Below, in pieces: positions 51,701-61,372 of a stretch of 64,000 bases of DNA (position 1 is the stretch's first letter; every line of letters starts with the position of its first letter). A program made the translations under genes and the position numbers. The notes beneath the pieces are model-generated. The model was not told where the DNA came from. It did no database searches and was given only the letters and a program-made list of their open reading frames with translations. The stretch covers positions 310,001 through 374,000 of the forward strand of contig NZ_QKSB01000002.1 in NCBI RefSeq assembly GCF_003234935.1. Reading direction: 5' to 3'. The stretch is from Putridiphycobacter roseus. GTDB lineage: Bacteria > Bacteroidota > Bacteroidia > Flavobacteriales_D > Crocinitomicaceae.

Positions 51701-54223
51701 TTATACGTCACCATTGAAAAAGGCGACCATGTAATAGATCAATTTTGGGTAGATGCCAAGGAAGGTAGCACCAAGTTTGAAGTACCTACAAATACTGAAA
51801 TGGCACCAAATGTTTATGTAAGTGTAGTTTTAATTCAACCACATGGGCAAGATAAAAATTCATTACCTATTAGAATGTACGGTGTTGTTCCTTTGCAGGT
51901 CAGTGACCCACAGACACATTTAAACCCAGTAATAGTTTGTCCAAACACGGTACAACCGGAAACTAATTTCAAGGTAAAAGTTAAAGAAAAAAATGGTCAA
52001 AAAATGGCATATACTTTAGCTATTGTAGATGAAGGCTTATTGTCATTAACCCGTTTTAAAACCCCCAATGCTTGGTCGACATTTTATGCCAAGGAAGCTT
52101 TAGGCATAAGAAGTTGGGATATGTATAAATATGTAATGAGCGCCCAAACAGGTAAAATGACTGCATTATTGGCTGTAGGAGGTGATGAAGGTTTAGTATA
52201 CAAAGCAGATGCTACTGCCAATCGTTTTAAATCTGTCATAAAATACCTCGGACCATTTTATTTAGAGGCAGGTTCTGAAAAAAGCCACAGTATTAAAATA
52301 CCAAATTACATTGGTGCTGTTCGGGTGATGGTTGTTGCAGCACATGAAGGCGCTTATGGCGCTACAGAACAAGAAGTTCAGGTCAAAAAACCACTGATGG
52401 TGCAAGCCACTATGCCTAGAGTATTAGGCCCTTCAGAAAAAGTGACAATTCCGGTAAACGTAATCTCCATGCGTAAAAGTATTAAAAATGTAAAAGTAAA
52501 GGTAAGTACCAATGATTTATTGATTGCAGCAGGAAGTAAAGAACAAACGGTAACCTTTAAAAATACAGGAGACAAAACAATTTATTTCGATTTTAATGTC
52601 GCAAGAAAATTAGGTGTTGCCAAATTTAAAGTAAGTGTTAGTTCGGGTAAAGAAACAGCCTTTGAAGAGATTGAAATATTAGTTCGTCCTTCAAATCCTG
52701 TAGTGGAGTCTTCAGAATTTTCCATGGTCAACACAAATAGTGACTGGCAACATAAATACAAATCCTATGGTATTAGTGGTACTAATACAGCAAAATTACA
52801 AATTTCACAAATCCCGGATTTAAATTTAGAAAAGCAAATTGGCTATTTAATTCGTTACCCACATGGCTGTATTGAGCAAACTACCTCAGCCGTATTCCCA
52901 CAATTATACTTAGGCTCGTTTGTCAATTTAACCAAAGTTGAAAAAGAGAAAATAGATGAAAATATTTTAGCGGCTTTAGCAAAATATAGAAATTTCCAAA
53001 ATACCAGAGGTGGTTTTTCTTATTGGCCAGATGGCAATTCATCTGCTTCAGAATGGGGAACCAATTATGCAGGACATTTTATATTAGAAGCCAAAAACAA
53101 AGGATATGAAATTCCAGTAGGCATGCTTAAAGCTTGGATTAAATTTCAAAAAGGTGCGGCTTCTCAATGGAATAGAAATACCTATTTCAACTGGGGAAGA
53201 TACCAAGGTGACCTTTCTCAAGCCTATCGATTATACACTTTAGCTTTGGCAGAATCGCCGGATATAGGGGCTATGAATCGTTTAAAGAGTGATCCTCGAT
53301 TAAGCAATGCTGCGGCATGGCGTTTGGCGGCAGCATATGCCATTATTGGTAGAGAAAAAGCAGCCGCAGAATTAGCCAATCGGGATTATACCGTTACCCC
53401 CTATCGTGACATGGGGTATTCCTATGGCTCCGACTTAAGAGACCGTGCTATGATATTGGAAACCATGCTCTACCTTAAAGATTACAACCGTGCTGGCGAG
53501 TTAGTTTTAGACCTAGCAAAAGAGTTGAATACAGGGTGGCACAGTACACAAGCGAGGTCATTTGCATTACTGGCAATCGGAAAAAGTATAGGCTCCAATA
53601 AAGGTTCAAAAAAAATAAACTGTAGCGTTATTATCAACGGAAAAACACAGTCCATCAGTTCGGAATTACCCATGTATCAGATTGAACTATTACCCAAGCA
53701 ATTAAATGCAGGAGATATTTCAGTAAAAAATAATGGGGATGGCGCTTTATTTGTAAGCTTTACCCAAGCTGGTATTCCCACTGAAAATAAAATTGAAAGT
53801 GAGGAAAAAGACATACACATGACAGTCAATTACGTAGACATGAAAGGACAGGTACTGGATATTAAACGTTTACAACAAGGGCAAGATTTTAAAGCAATTG
53901 TCACCGTTAGTCACCCAGGTATTCGAAAAGCTTACCAAGAAGTAGCATTAAGTCAAATTTTTCCTTCAGGTTGGCAAATCATTAACAGTAGGATAAATGA
54001 CGATTTTGAAGGTAATGGGCAGTTAGATTACCAAGATTTTAGAGATGACCGCGTTTATTCTTATTTTAGTTTGAATCCACGAAAATCAGTGACGATTGAA
54101 ATTAAATTGAATGCCACTTTCTTAGGACGTTTTTATCAACCAGCTGTATTTTGCGCGCCAATGTATGACGAAAGAATTTCATCTATTAAAGCAGGTGGAT
54201 GGGTTGAAGTGGTAAAAAAATGA
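48710..54223 (+). CDS. Alpha-2-macroglobulin family lipoprotein
   Basis: The product has 1837 residues with a lipoprotein signal (LLLLIGC) from ATG 48710. It has MG-type beta domains, including YIYGERGVWRPGDSLF, a bait-like region, and the thioester motif HGCIEQTTS (Cys about 1387), followed by an alpha/alpha-toroid with GGFSYWPDG. Bacterial alpha-2-macroglobulins are periplasmic and are thought to trap invading proteases using the thioester. The thioester is intact here. It overlaps pbpC by four bases (ATGA), the classic pairing with PBP1C. The longer frame from 48623 lacks a signal at its start and is rejected. Confidence 0.93.
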   Translation: MQKIIFYFALLLLLIGCGNDQSNTAQIIVDPGFSNYVNAFTSGVMSNSDNIKVVLIQPDQNAKPGEPLAQNLFSFSPEIEGQAYWLDQQTIEFRPNKKLKSGQQYKATFHLGELMTVSENYREMLFSFMIIHQNLSVDFQGIKPTDLTDFTKQEIFGTVRTSDVVIPADLEACFTAKQGGKILNIVWTHGNNKTHGYTITNVKRGKKEQFIDLLWNGKAIGVSVKADKSIRMPPLDEFSVLQATTVREPGLHFSIQFSDPIDQKQDLTGLIHLASGHEMRLSIIQNEIKAYPVGKLDSEEIIIVSQNIRNSKGNKLISNYEKVVEFNLEKPALELIGEGVIMPSNGEINFPFKTINLKAVNIRILQVFENNITQFFQDNQHSGSSNITRVGRMVYDGTVDLVSDQAIDYGVWNNFKVDLNRFIEPEPGAIYRVMMSFERYQSLYPCGDSTGIASPMKRRDLNFDSNEYYFDANNWFEGWSEYEDRENPCSDSYYKYYERQVSRNVMASNFGIMAKEGADHEFDVVVTDLRSTDAIGGVTVEAYNFQNQLVATNSTNEKGMVRFKAHQKPYLLMAKKGNQRGYLRVDNSSALSLSLYEVGGSEVKQGIKGYIYGERGVWRPGDSLFMTFILEDKLKTLPETHPVVMELYDPMGKLTDKKVAITGVKGMYSFKFNTTEKSPTGTWRVKAIVGNSEFEHAVKIETIKPNRIKIDLNLPKVISGDQTISTTVSAKWLYGAPGAQLKTRVEMEVANMKTAFKGYENYQFDDRSNQFEMDEPVVSEAYTSNTGEVKLNFDWRKPSKSPGMLKMKFKTKVFEKGGDFSEDYLSTKYSPYASYVGIKLPGGGNWRNALSTEDSHGISLVSVDEQGNPMSRKVKIELYKVSYNWWWEGDGADELTRYINRRSSDLIMSDYFSITKGKGIYDLNFPERGWGKYMLRIVDPVSGHSAMEEFYADYAGWYSDMDGNTEAASMLNLELDKEAYNVGEKATITVPSGGIGKLYVTIEKGDHVIDQFWVDAKEGSTKFEVPTNTEMAPNVYVSVVLIQPHGQDKNSLPIRMYGVVPLQVSDPQTHLNPVIVCPNTVQPETNFKVKVKEKNGQKMAYTLAIVDEGLLSLTRFKTPNAWSTFYAKEALGIRSWDMYKYVMSAQTGKMTALLAVGGDEGLVYKADATANRFKSVIKYLGPFYLEAGSEKSHSIKIPNYIGAVRVMVVAAHEGAYGATEQEVQVKKPLMVQATMPRVLGPSEKVTIPVNVISMRKSIKNVKVKVSTNDLLIAAGSKEQTVTFKNTGDKTIYFDFNVARKLGVAKFKVSVSSGKETAFEEIEILVRPSNPVVESSEFSMVNTNSDWQHKYKSYGISGTNTAKLQISQIPDLNLEKQIGYLIRYPHGCIEQTTSAVFPQLYLGSFVNLTKVEKEKIDENILAALAKYRNFQNTRGGFSYWPDGNSSASEWGTNYAGHFILEAKNKGYEIPVGMLKAWIKFQKGAASQWNRNTYFNWGRYQGDLSQAYRLYTLALAESPDIGAMNRLKSDPRLSNAAAWRLAAAYAIIGREKAAAELANRDYTVTPYRDMGYSYGSDLRDRAMILETMLYLKDYNRAGELVLDLAKELNTGWHSTQARSFALLAIGKSIGSNKGSKKINCSVIINGKTQSISSELPMYQIELLPKQLNAGDISVKNNGDGALFVSFTQAGIPTENKIESEEKDIHMTVNYVDMKGQVLDIKRLQQGQDFKAIVTVSHPGIRKAYQEVALSQIFPSGWQIINSRINDDFEGNGQLDYQDFRDDRVYSYFSLNPRKSVTIEIKLNATFLGRFYQPAVFCAPMYDERISSIKAGGWVEVVKK

Positions 54224-56526
54224 AAATATCAAAAGTAAACAAACGAAAACTGATTGGCTTTGCTTTGTTCAGTTTGATTTTTTATTGGTGTTTTCCCAAG
54301 CAGTTATTTAATGACCCCTATGCTACAATTTTAAATGATGCAGATGGGCAATTACTATCTGCTAAAATTGCCAAAGATGGGCAATGGCGGTTTCCGGAAT
54401 TAGACAGTGTACCGAAAGCTTTAGCCGATTGTATCCTTTATTTTGAAGATGAATACTTTTATGCGCATCCAGGAGTAAATCCTGTTTCCATGTTTCGTGC
54501 CATCCAACAAAATATAGCTTCAGGAAAAACCATTAGTGGTGGCAGCACTATCACCATGCAAGTATTGCGGATGTCTCGCCACAACCCTAAACGTACCTAT
54601 TGGGAAAAATTTAAAGAAATATTTTTAGCCATCCGAATGGAATTCAGTTATTCCAAGTCTGAAATACTAAACATGTACGTTTCCCATGCTCCTTATGGGG
54701 GAAATGTAGTTGGCGCTGAAGCCGCCGCTTGGCGATATTTTAACCGACCATTAAGCAGGCTTTCGTGGGCAGAATATGCTACTTTAGCTGTTTTACCAAA
54801 TGCACCCGCTTTAATTCGTCCTGGTAAAAACAGTGCCGCTTTAAAAGCAAAACGCAATCGACTCCTAAAAAAATTAATGGAACATCAAGTCATTGATTCC
54901 ACTACTTATACCCTATCCTTACTAGAGGCTTTACCTACAAAACCAAATGACTTACCTAGCAATGCTTATCATTTATTAGAATATATTTCCCGCAAGGGGC
55001 AGGCCGGAAAAAGGATTGAATCCACTATTGACGGTACACTTCAGTTACAGGTGAGTGCTAGTTTAAACGCTTATGTACAGCACCTACAAGAAAACAGCGT
55101 AAATAATGCGTGTGCCATGGTCATTGATTTAGAAACAGCCAATGTGAAAGCATATGTCGGCAATGCAAATTTTGCTGGTGCAAACGCTGCTTATGTTGAT
55201 TTAATACAGGCGAGAAGAAGCTCAGGCAGCATACTAAAGCCCTTTTTATATGCCAATGCCATTCAAGAAGGACGCATACATCCCTCTACCCTATTAAAAG
55301 ATGTTCCAGTTTCCATTAATGGGTTTTCCCCATCCAATTTTAATAAAGAATACGAAGGCGTAGTGAGGGCTGAAAAAGCATTGGCGCGATCATTAAATGT
55401 CCCAGCGACAAATTTATTAAAATCGTATGGCATGGTCAGGTTTTACGAACAATTAAAAGCCCTTGGCTTTACCACCATTGATCGTTCAGCGGACAATTAT
55501 GGTTTAACTTTAATATTAGGAGGGGCAGAAGTATCCCTTTGGGAAGTCGCAAAAACTTACGCCAATCAAGCCAGGAAATTAAATGCATTTTTCACAGAAG
55601 AAAAAGAGCTAAAAACGGGACTGCGTTTAATCGATTCAGAACGACTAACCAAAACAGCACTTACTTATGATTATGGTACATGGTGGCTAATTTCAAAAGC
55701 ATTACAAGAAGTACAAAGACCAGGTATTGAAGGCGGGTGGAAAAAGTATTCTTCTTCTCGAAAAGTAGCTTGGAAAACCGGAACCAGTTTTGGTTTTAGA
55801 GATGCTTGGGCGGTTGGCTATGATGCAAAATATTTGGTCGCTGTTTGGGTTGGAAACGCCCAAGGTGAAGGTCGACCTGGTTTAACGGGTGTTTCAACAG
55901 CAGCCCCATTGATGTTTAATATTTTTCAAAGATTACCGGAACAAAGCTGGTTTGAAAGCCCTGAATCGAACCTGAAGTACATTCATTTATGTGCGACTTC
56001 TGGTCTTGCTCCCTCGCCCAATTGTCCAACAGTGCAAGTAACAGCCCCGTTACAGAGTAAGATGCCCTCCTCATGTACATATCACCAAGTAATTCATCTC
56101 AATTCCGCTTTTCAAAGAGTATTTAAAGGTTGTGTTAAGGATTCAGAAATTACAGATAGTACATGGTTCGTCCTATCTCCAATAGTAAGTTATTACTATA
56201 AAAAAAGCCATCCCAACTACGACAATCTCCCTCCGTATTCAAAACATTGTTTGCAAGGCGATTCAGAAGGCTTAGCGATTATATATCCACAAGATCAAAC
56301 CGAAGTAATAATTCCAAAAAATTTCGACCAAACTTATGAAAAAATAATTGTAGAAGCCACACACCACAATGCAAACGCGCAATTATTTTGGCATTTAGAC
56401 AATACTTATGTAGGCAAAACAAAAGGCAACCATGCATTGGCATTAGACATAAAGCCGGGGCTTCATCACTTGTCCATAATCGATTCCCAAGGAAATAAAA
56501 TAAGCATTCAGTTTAAGGGACATTAA
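54220..56526 (+). CDS. pbpC: Penicillin-binding protein 1C
   Basis: The 768-residue protein has one membrane anchor, a GT51 glycosyltransferase domain (FEDEYFYAHPGVNP, GGSTITMQVLRM, NMYVSHAPYGGNVVGAEAAA), a transpeptidase domain with SILK (about 337-340), SLN, and KTGTS (about 519), and a C-terminal BiPBP_C-type domain with several cysteines. PBP1C polymerises and may crosslink glycan strands. It is coupled to the alpha-2-macroglobulin gene, so the pair probably protects and repairs breached cell wall. It ends 14 bases before the convergent AstE-like gene. Confidence 0.95.
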   Translation: MKISKVNKRKLIGFALFSLIFYWCFPKQLFNDPYATILNDADGQLLSAKIAKDGQWRFPELDSVPKALADCILYFEDEYFYAHPGVNPVSMFRAIQQNIASGKTISGGSTITMQVLRMSRHNPKRTYWEKFKEIFLAIRMEFSYSKSEILNMYVSHAPYGGNVVGAEAAAWRYFNRPLSRLSWAEYATLAVLPNAPALIRPGKNSAALKAKRNRLLKKLMEHQVIDSTTYTLSLLEALPTKPNDLPSNAYHLLEYISRKGQAGKRIESTIDGTLQLQVSASLNAYVQHLQENSVNNACAMVIDLETANVKAYVGNANFAGANAAYVDLIQARRSSGSILKPFLYANAIQEGRIHPSTLLKDVPVSINGFSPSNFNKEYEGVVRAEKALARSLNVPATNLLKSYGMVRFYEQLKALGFTTIDRSADNYGLTLILGGAEVSLWEVAKTYANQARKLNAFFTEEKELKTGLRLIDSERLTKTALTYDYGTWWLISKALQEVQRPGIEGGWKKYSSSRKVAWKTGTSFGFRDAWAVGYDAKYLVAVWVGNAQGEGRPGLTGVSTAAPLMFNIFQRLPEQSWFESPESNLKYIHLCATSGLAPSPNCPTVQVTAPLQSKMPSSCTYHQVIHLNSAFQRVFKGCVKDSEITDSTWFVLSPIVSYYYKKSHPNYDNLPPYSKHCLQGDSEGLAIIYPQDQTEVIIPKNFDQTYEKIIVEATHHNANAQLFWHLDNTYVGKTKGNHALALDIKPGLHHLSIIDSQGNKISIQFKGH

Positions 56527-56540
56527 CTATTTATCCAAAC

Positions 56541-57512
56541 CTAAGCTTCTATAGACATGTGAATAATAGCATCCCCTTTATTTACAATAGGAGCCTCGTT
56601 GATACAAAAAACATACCCATTTGAAGGCGCCTTTATGGTTTTTTCAAAAAAGCCAAATGGATCAGAAATACTGCCAATCACTTCCCCTTTTTTGTACATT
56701 TTTCCAAGAATTGCGTTACTACGAAACATCCCCGAGTAACCAGCCCTAATCCATTTCGAATTTTCGATTAATTTAGGAGTAACGCTATGTTCAACTGCTC
56801 TTTCATTTAACTCATTTGAAAAATCTCTAATGCCTAAATGCTGCATGACATTTAAAGCGCCATTTACGCCAGCATTGGTAATTGAATCATTTAAATGTAA
56901 GGATTTACCTCCTTCAAATAACAAGACCTTTTTACCTAAACTAATTGCGGCATCCCTATAGGATTTTTCTCTTCTTTTAGATTGGATAATAAAAGGAGCA
57001 CCAAAAACCTTTGCCAAAGTCAAACTTTCTTCATCTCCTTCGTTGATACGGATTTGTGGTGCATTAAATCGGTCAGCACCACCAGTATGAAAATCCAAGC
57101 AATAATCTGCATGTGGTACAATTTCCTTCATTAAATGGTAAGCAAAAATACTTGCCAAGGATCCTCTTTTTGACCCTGGAAAAACCCTATTTAAGTCTCT
57201 ACCATCCGGAAATTGACGGGTTTGATTTAAGAAGCCAAAAATATTAATTACGGGAATACAAATCACCATCCCTTTTTGTGGCTTATGGTATCCATTAGCG
57301 ACAATTTTTCTAACAATTTCAACCCCATTAATTTCATCTCCATGAATTCCCCCTGTGATTAAGATAGTTGGCCCTGGTACTTTTGCACGTTCAATAATGA
57401 TGGGCACCTCTATCTTAGTCCCTGTGTGAAGTTTGGCAATATCCAGGTTTAAATGTAATCCTTTTCCTGACAAAACATCCTTCCCTAGGACCTCTACATT
57501 AGTGGTCTGCAT
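56541..57512 (-). CDS. Succinylglutamate desuccinylase/aspartoacylase family protein
   Basis: From ATG 57512 the protein has 323 residues. Zinc carboxypeptidase-like motifs are [12 protein letters not shown] (His, Glu), [10 protein letters not shown] and [10 protein letters not shown] (His). The C-terminal part ([28 protein letters not shown]) is a beta-barrel resembling the lipoyl-like tail of this group. It probably removes an acyl or peptide group. It follows rimK with a 14-base overlap; the longer starts at 57569 and 57524 overlap rimK more. Position suggests it acts with RimK in a linked modification and removal process, as in related genomes. Confidence 0.83.
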   Translation of the reverse strand: MQTTNVEVLGKDVLSGKGLHLNLDIAKLHTGTKIEVPIIIERAKVPGPTILITGGIHGDEINGVEIVRKIVANGYHKPQKGMVICIPVINIFGFLNQTRQFPDGRDLNRVFPGSKRGSLASIFAYHLMKEIVPHADYCLDFHTGGADRFNAPQIRINEGDEESLTLAKVFGAPFIIQSKRREKSYRDAAISLGKKVLLFEGGKSLHLNDSITNAGVNGALNVMQHLGIRDFSNELNERAVEHSVTPKLIENSKWIRAGYSGMFRSNAILGKMYKKGEVIGSISDPFGFFEKTIKAPSNGYVFCINEAPIVNKGDAIIHMSIEA

Positions 57513-58377
57513 TTCGTTCCACATATTTAATAATTTGGGTAGCAATATCTTTACCAGTCGCAGATTCAATCCCTTCCAACCCTGGAGAAGAGTTCACTTC
57601 CAAAATCAACGGTCCACGTTCAGATTGCAGCATATCTACACCTGCTATTCCAAGTCCCATTACTTTTGCGGCCTTTAATGCTGCATTTTCTTCTTCATCT
57701 GTCAACTTTACAATATCTGCAGACCCACCACGGTGTAAATTGGATCTAAACTCGCCTTCTTTTCCTTGTCTTTTCATGGCACCTACTACTACGCCATCAA
57801 TAATAAATGCGCGAAGGTCAGCCCCTTTTGCTTCTTTAATAAATTCTTGCACAATTACACGGGCTTGTAGACCATTAAAAGCCTCTAAAATGGATTCCGC
57901 AGAATTTCTATTATCTGCCAATACCACACCTAAACCTTGTGTTCCTTCTAATAATTTTATTACCAAAGGTGCACCACCAACCTTATCTACGATATTGCTT
58001 ACATTTTTAGAATAATTACTAAATACTGTTTTTGGTAAATCAAGTCCGGCTCTTGCCAATATTTGAAGACTTCTTAACTTATCTCTTGAACGCACTAAAG
58101 CTTGAGATTCAGTAGCAGTAAATATTTTCATCATTTCAAATTGGCGTACCACGGCGGTCCCAAAAAAGGTAACAGAAGCGCCAATTCTTGGAATTACAGC
58201 ATCTATACCTGATATTTCCTCGTCTTTATAAATAACAATCGGACGTTTCTTTTCAATAACAAGGTCACATTTTGTATGGTCAATAATGATCATTTCATGC
58301 CCTTTCTTTTCCCCTGCTTCAATAATTCTTTGGGTAGAATAAAGATTAGCGTTAGCAGATAAGATAGCAAATTTCAT
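57499..58377 (-). CDS. rimK: RimK-type ATP-grasp alpha-L-glutamate ligase
   Basis: The 292-residue protein has the ATP-grasp pattern: [76 protein letters not shown] and [14 protein letters not shown] (metal ligands). RimK adds glutamates to the C-terminus of ribosomal protein S6 in E. coli and makes poly-glutamate in vitro; other members act on small molecules. A zinc-protease gene that often precedes rimK is not present upstream. Confidence 0.92.
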   Translation of the reverse strand: MKFAILSANANLYSTQRIIEAGEKKGHEMIIIDHTKCDLVIEKKRPIVIYKDEEISGIDAVIPRIGASVTFFGTAVVRQFEMMKIFTATESQALVRSRDKLRSLQILARAGLDLPKTVFSNYSKNVSNIVDKVGGAPLVIKLLEGTQGLGVVLADNRNSAESILEAFNGLQARVIVQEFIKEAKGADLRAFIIDGVVVGAMKRQGKEGEFRSNLHRGGSADIVKLTDEEENAALKAAKVMGLGIAGVDMLQSERGPLILEVNSSPGLEGIESATGKDIATQIIKYVERNADH

Positions 58378-58690
58378 ATTTTATTATTTTTTATTTTTTT
58401 AAAACTCTATACAGTAAAGCGGAAATACACAACTACTCTATATACGGTATGGTTACAATATAGGATGTTTGTGCTTGCGAATGTATATAATAAAAAGAAA
58501 TGTAGTCCTTTTTATTTTTTTCTTCACATAGACTTTTTAAAAATAAAAAAGAAATTGGGGCTGCCTTTTGCCATTAAAAATTACGTCACCACAGACAACA
58601 AGCTTACCATACACGCAATAAAAATGTATTAAAACAACTAAAAGGGGATTTTGCCACTACTTATTCTTTCCATTCCCCTTATAAAATGAA
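58378..58690. other. 313-base intergenic region upstream of rimK
   Basis: No gene is seen. At its right end a possible weak terminator for the gldN-like gene (minus strand) is formed by AAGGGGA and TCCCCTT arms at 58642-58648 and 58674-58680 with a 25-base loop. The rest is AT-rich with no clear -7 element for rimK. Confidence 0.35.
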
Positions 58691-59611
58691 TTAATTTGTC
58701 GCTTTGAGCAAGGCTTTTTTATCTTCCAATAAACTTGCATAAAATTCCCGTTGCTGGAAAAATTCTAGCAATGAAATAATTTTTTCTTTTTTATACCGAT
58801 TAATTAAAATAAACGAAGTGGTTAAATGGGGACTTAACTCCTTGAAGTCAATCCAAAACAGTATACGCTCCCCCATTATATTACCGTTTTGGTCTTTATT
58901 CCCTATCACTGGCGCTATGGCTTCCATTTTTTTATCTACCACTTTCCCATTTTTATCATAGGTCCATATTTCCCGTATTTTATACTTAATGATATCCTTA
59001 TCCTGAAACCATTTAAATTCACTTTGAGGATACACAGCCATAGCAAAACCATCCGTTTCATCAATAATTAAAGAATCTTCATCAGGATAAACCATACTTT
59101 TTAAGGGCATTGCGAAGGGATCAATAAATTCTGTCGCCAAATAATAATGCTTCAACCAATCCAAATACGACCAATCATTAGACGCCTCCCCTTCGTTAAT
59201 ATACTTTTCTTTTGTGATTGGATACTTTAAAAAGCCATAGTCTTTTTCGTCCGTATCCACTGGATTAACAGCAGAATAAAGAGTTAAATCTCCTTGAACA
59301 ATATGACATACCATAATGTTCCATAAATTCCAATTAATTGCTGTTTGCTGTTGATCAAATAAAACTGGATTTAAATTTTTAGTCTTCTTATCCAATCCAG
59401 GAATATTTTCATTATAGGGATAAAACAAAGGATGATTAATACCTTGGTCTACCGCAATACTGCTCCAAACATGTTTCGTAAACTTTTTACTGTCTTCCGA
59501 CACACGACTTAAAACATCCCATTTATTCAAATTTAATGGCAACTCAACAGCAAACAAATTACCATTTACCCCCATCATTAAAAATAGTACCAATCTAATT
59601 TTATTCCTCAT
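58691..59611 (-). CDS. GldN-family gliding/T9SS protein
   Basis: The 306-residue exported protein (signal peptide ending NLFA) has GldN-like blocks: KWDVLSRVSE near the start, INHPLFYP, and IIKYKIREIWTYDKNGKVVDKK, then MGERILFWIDFKEL. GldN/PorN is a periplasmic component of the T9SS ring with GldK. The usual gldKLMN neighbours are absent, so this is probably a paralogue rather than the core copy. Its role in secretion is inferred from family only. Confidence 0.75.
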   Translation of the reverse strand: MRNKIRLVLFLMMGVNGNLFAVELPLNLNKWDVLSRVSEDSKKFTKHVWSSIAVDQGINHPLFYPYNENIPGLDKKTKNLNPVLFDQQQTAINWNLWNIMVCHIVQGDLTLYSAVNPVDTDEKDYGFLKYPITKEKYINEGEASNDWSYLDWLKHYYLATEFIDPFAMPLKSMVYPDEDSLIIDETDGFAMAVYPQSEFKWFQDKDIIKYKIREIWTYDKNGKVVDKKMEAIAPVIGNKDQNGNIMGERILFWIDFKELSPHLTTSFILINRYKKEKIISLLEFFQQREFYASLLEDKKALLKATN

Positions 59612-59810
59612 AACTCACCTTTTTAAACCATTTATATACTTGTTTATCATCACGAACTACAAGACCTTATGGGTTATTATATTTACACCCGAATTTCTAT
59701 TCCACCAGCGGAATTAAAAACGTTACACCCTTAAATATAAGCATTTAAAATGAGTTTGATTAATAGTTCAGATAAAAAGGTTATAATCCCTTGTCATTTA
59801 ACAGGACAAA

Positions 59811-61116
59811 TTACTGGCTTAAAAGGGATTCCACAAAAGAGATTAATTTCTTTTTTTTAAGAGAGAGTTTTTCAAGGGCCGCAGAATAATTTTTCTTTAT
59901 TTTTTCATCTTTTAGCCGTGGGATAAAATCAAGTAATTCATGGTGAATGAATAGGCCTATTTTAATAATTGGGAATGCCAAAATAAATAATAACAAACCG
60001 TATCCCCAGGCTTGAGACCAGACGCCTATGGCAAGATAAGCAATAATCATCCAAAGCATAAAGATACCCATACCGGACAAAAAAATTAGTGTCCCTTTAA
60101 AGGAAGGGTTCAATTTTTCGGATTCGTATGCTGTATCAATCTTATCGGCCAAATACCTATTGAATATAAATTTTGAGAATAAAAATGGCAGCGCAAAAGC
60201 AAGAATAAACAGAAGATAAAAAGGACTGAGCAATAATAAAATAGACAGCTTTTTAAAGTATGAAAAAGGCCTGTCAAATTGCGCCGATAGGCCATAATTT
60301 TTTAAATCATTTTGAAAGGAAGCTAAATCTTTTTTAAAAGCCAAAAAATCTTGATTATTCTTTTGATTGGCAATTTTGTACGCTATCTTTTGTTTCGTCT
60401 CAAAGGAAGGCGACTCCCACAAGGCAATAACCGCCTCAAATAATACTTTATCCTCACCAGGTTTAATAGAAACAATGGTACTCTCCATGCCTTCCTGAAT
60501 TTTATCTGTCATAGACTTTGAAAGAGACAATAGCTCATCTTTTGAGGCCCCTTCCACATCTATTGAATCGAAATCAATCGGTTTACCCACTTTTATGGTC
60601 ACCGAACCATAAAATTCATTTGGATGGGAATAATTGACACCAATAGGGATAATTAACAAAGGTTCTTTAGATGCGGGATGTCCTTCATAATCCAACTTCA
60701 TTCTCGCCGTACCCGTTTTTAGTTCCCGAATATACGAACAAGTCACACTGGTTCCTTCAGGAAAAATGAGGATTCGTTTTCCTTCGTTCAAACTTTTTGT
60801 ACAAGCTTCAAACATCCTATGGTTACTCTTCTTTTTCGATTTTTCAATCCATGGGCGAAATACTGGAATCATGTTGAATTGAGACCGGAAAATCCAATTT
60901 TTAATCCCATTACCAAACCATTCTGCAGCTGCAATAACTGAGTTCTCCTTTAATTTTTGTTGCAATTACAATAGGATCCATTACCGCACTCGGGTGATTT
61001 GAAACAAAGATAACTGGCCCTTTTTTAGGTAAACTGTCTTTGTCAATAAATTCAATTTTTTTAAAAAAGATGGATAATGAAAACCCAACGAGGTACTTAA
61101 AGAATTGGTAAAACAT
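59811..61116 (-). pseudogene. Lysophospholipid acyltransferase-like gene broken by a frameshift
   Basis: Two overlapping minus-strand frames make one gene. The 5' frame (60910-61116) starts MFYQFFKYLVGFSLSIFF and contains the HX4D motif NHPSAVMDP, then reads IATKIKGELS before going out of frame. The 3' frame (from about 60940) continues IAAAEWFGNGIKNW, then RILIFPEGTS and a membrane-rich C-terminus. Together they match the intact paralogue at 498-1829 in order and length. One base must be skipped (or two added) near 60930-60950 to join them. It is either a real disruption or a sequencing error. The FPEGT block is canonical here, unlike in the paralogue. Confidence 0.75.
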
Positions 61117-61316
61117 AGAGAAATTTGATGAACAATCTAATTTACGAAGCTATTCATTTAAATGAATTATCACAGGTAATGCCTAGTAATATTCCTGTCG
61201 ACCATAAACAAACACTGCGCATCAGTGATACCAATATGCTTCACCTGCACTTTCCATGAGATGTTTATTTTTTCAAAAAACTTTATACCGAATAAATTAA
61301 AATCCTACAAGTACTA

Positions 61317-61353
61317 TCCATGACTTTTGTATTGGCACAACAAAAGTCACGGA
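61317..61353 (-). terminator. Stem-loop downstream of the acyl-CoA synthetase gene
   Basis: Arms of 14 bases (61317-61330 and 61340-61353), one mismatch, and a 9-base loop, 20 bases after the synthetase stop on the minus strand. It lacks a T-run, so it is a candidate transcript-end hairpin rather than a classic terminator. The rest of 61117-61372 shows no gene. Confidence 0.45.
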
Positions 61354-61372
61354 ACATGTTAGTTACTTATTT

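Noticed and set aside
57513..57569. Longer starts for the AstE-like gene
   Set aside because: They overlap rimK by 26-71 bases, and the start at 57512 begins where the family's N-terminus is expected.
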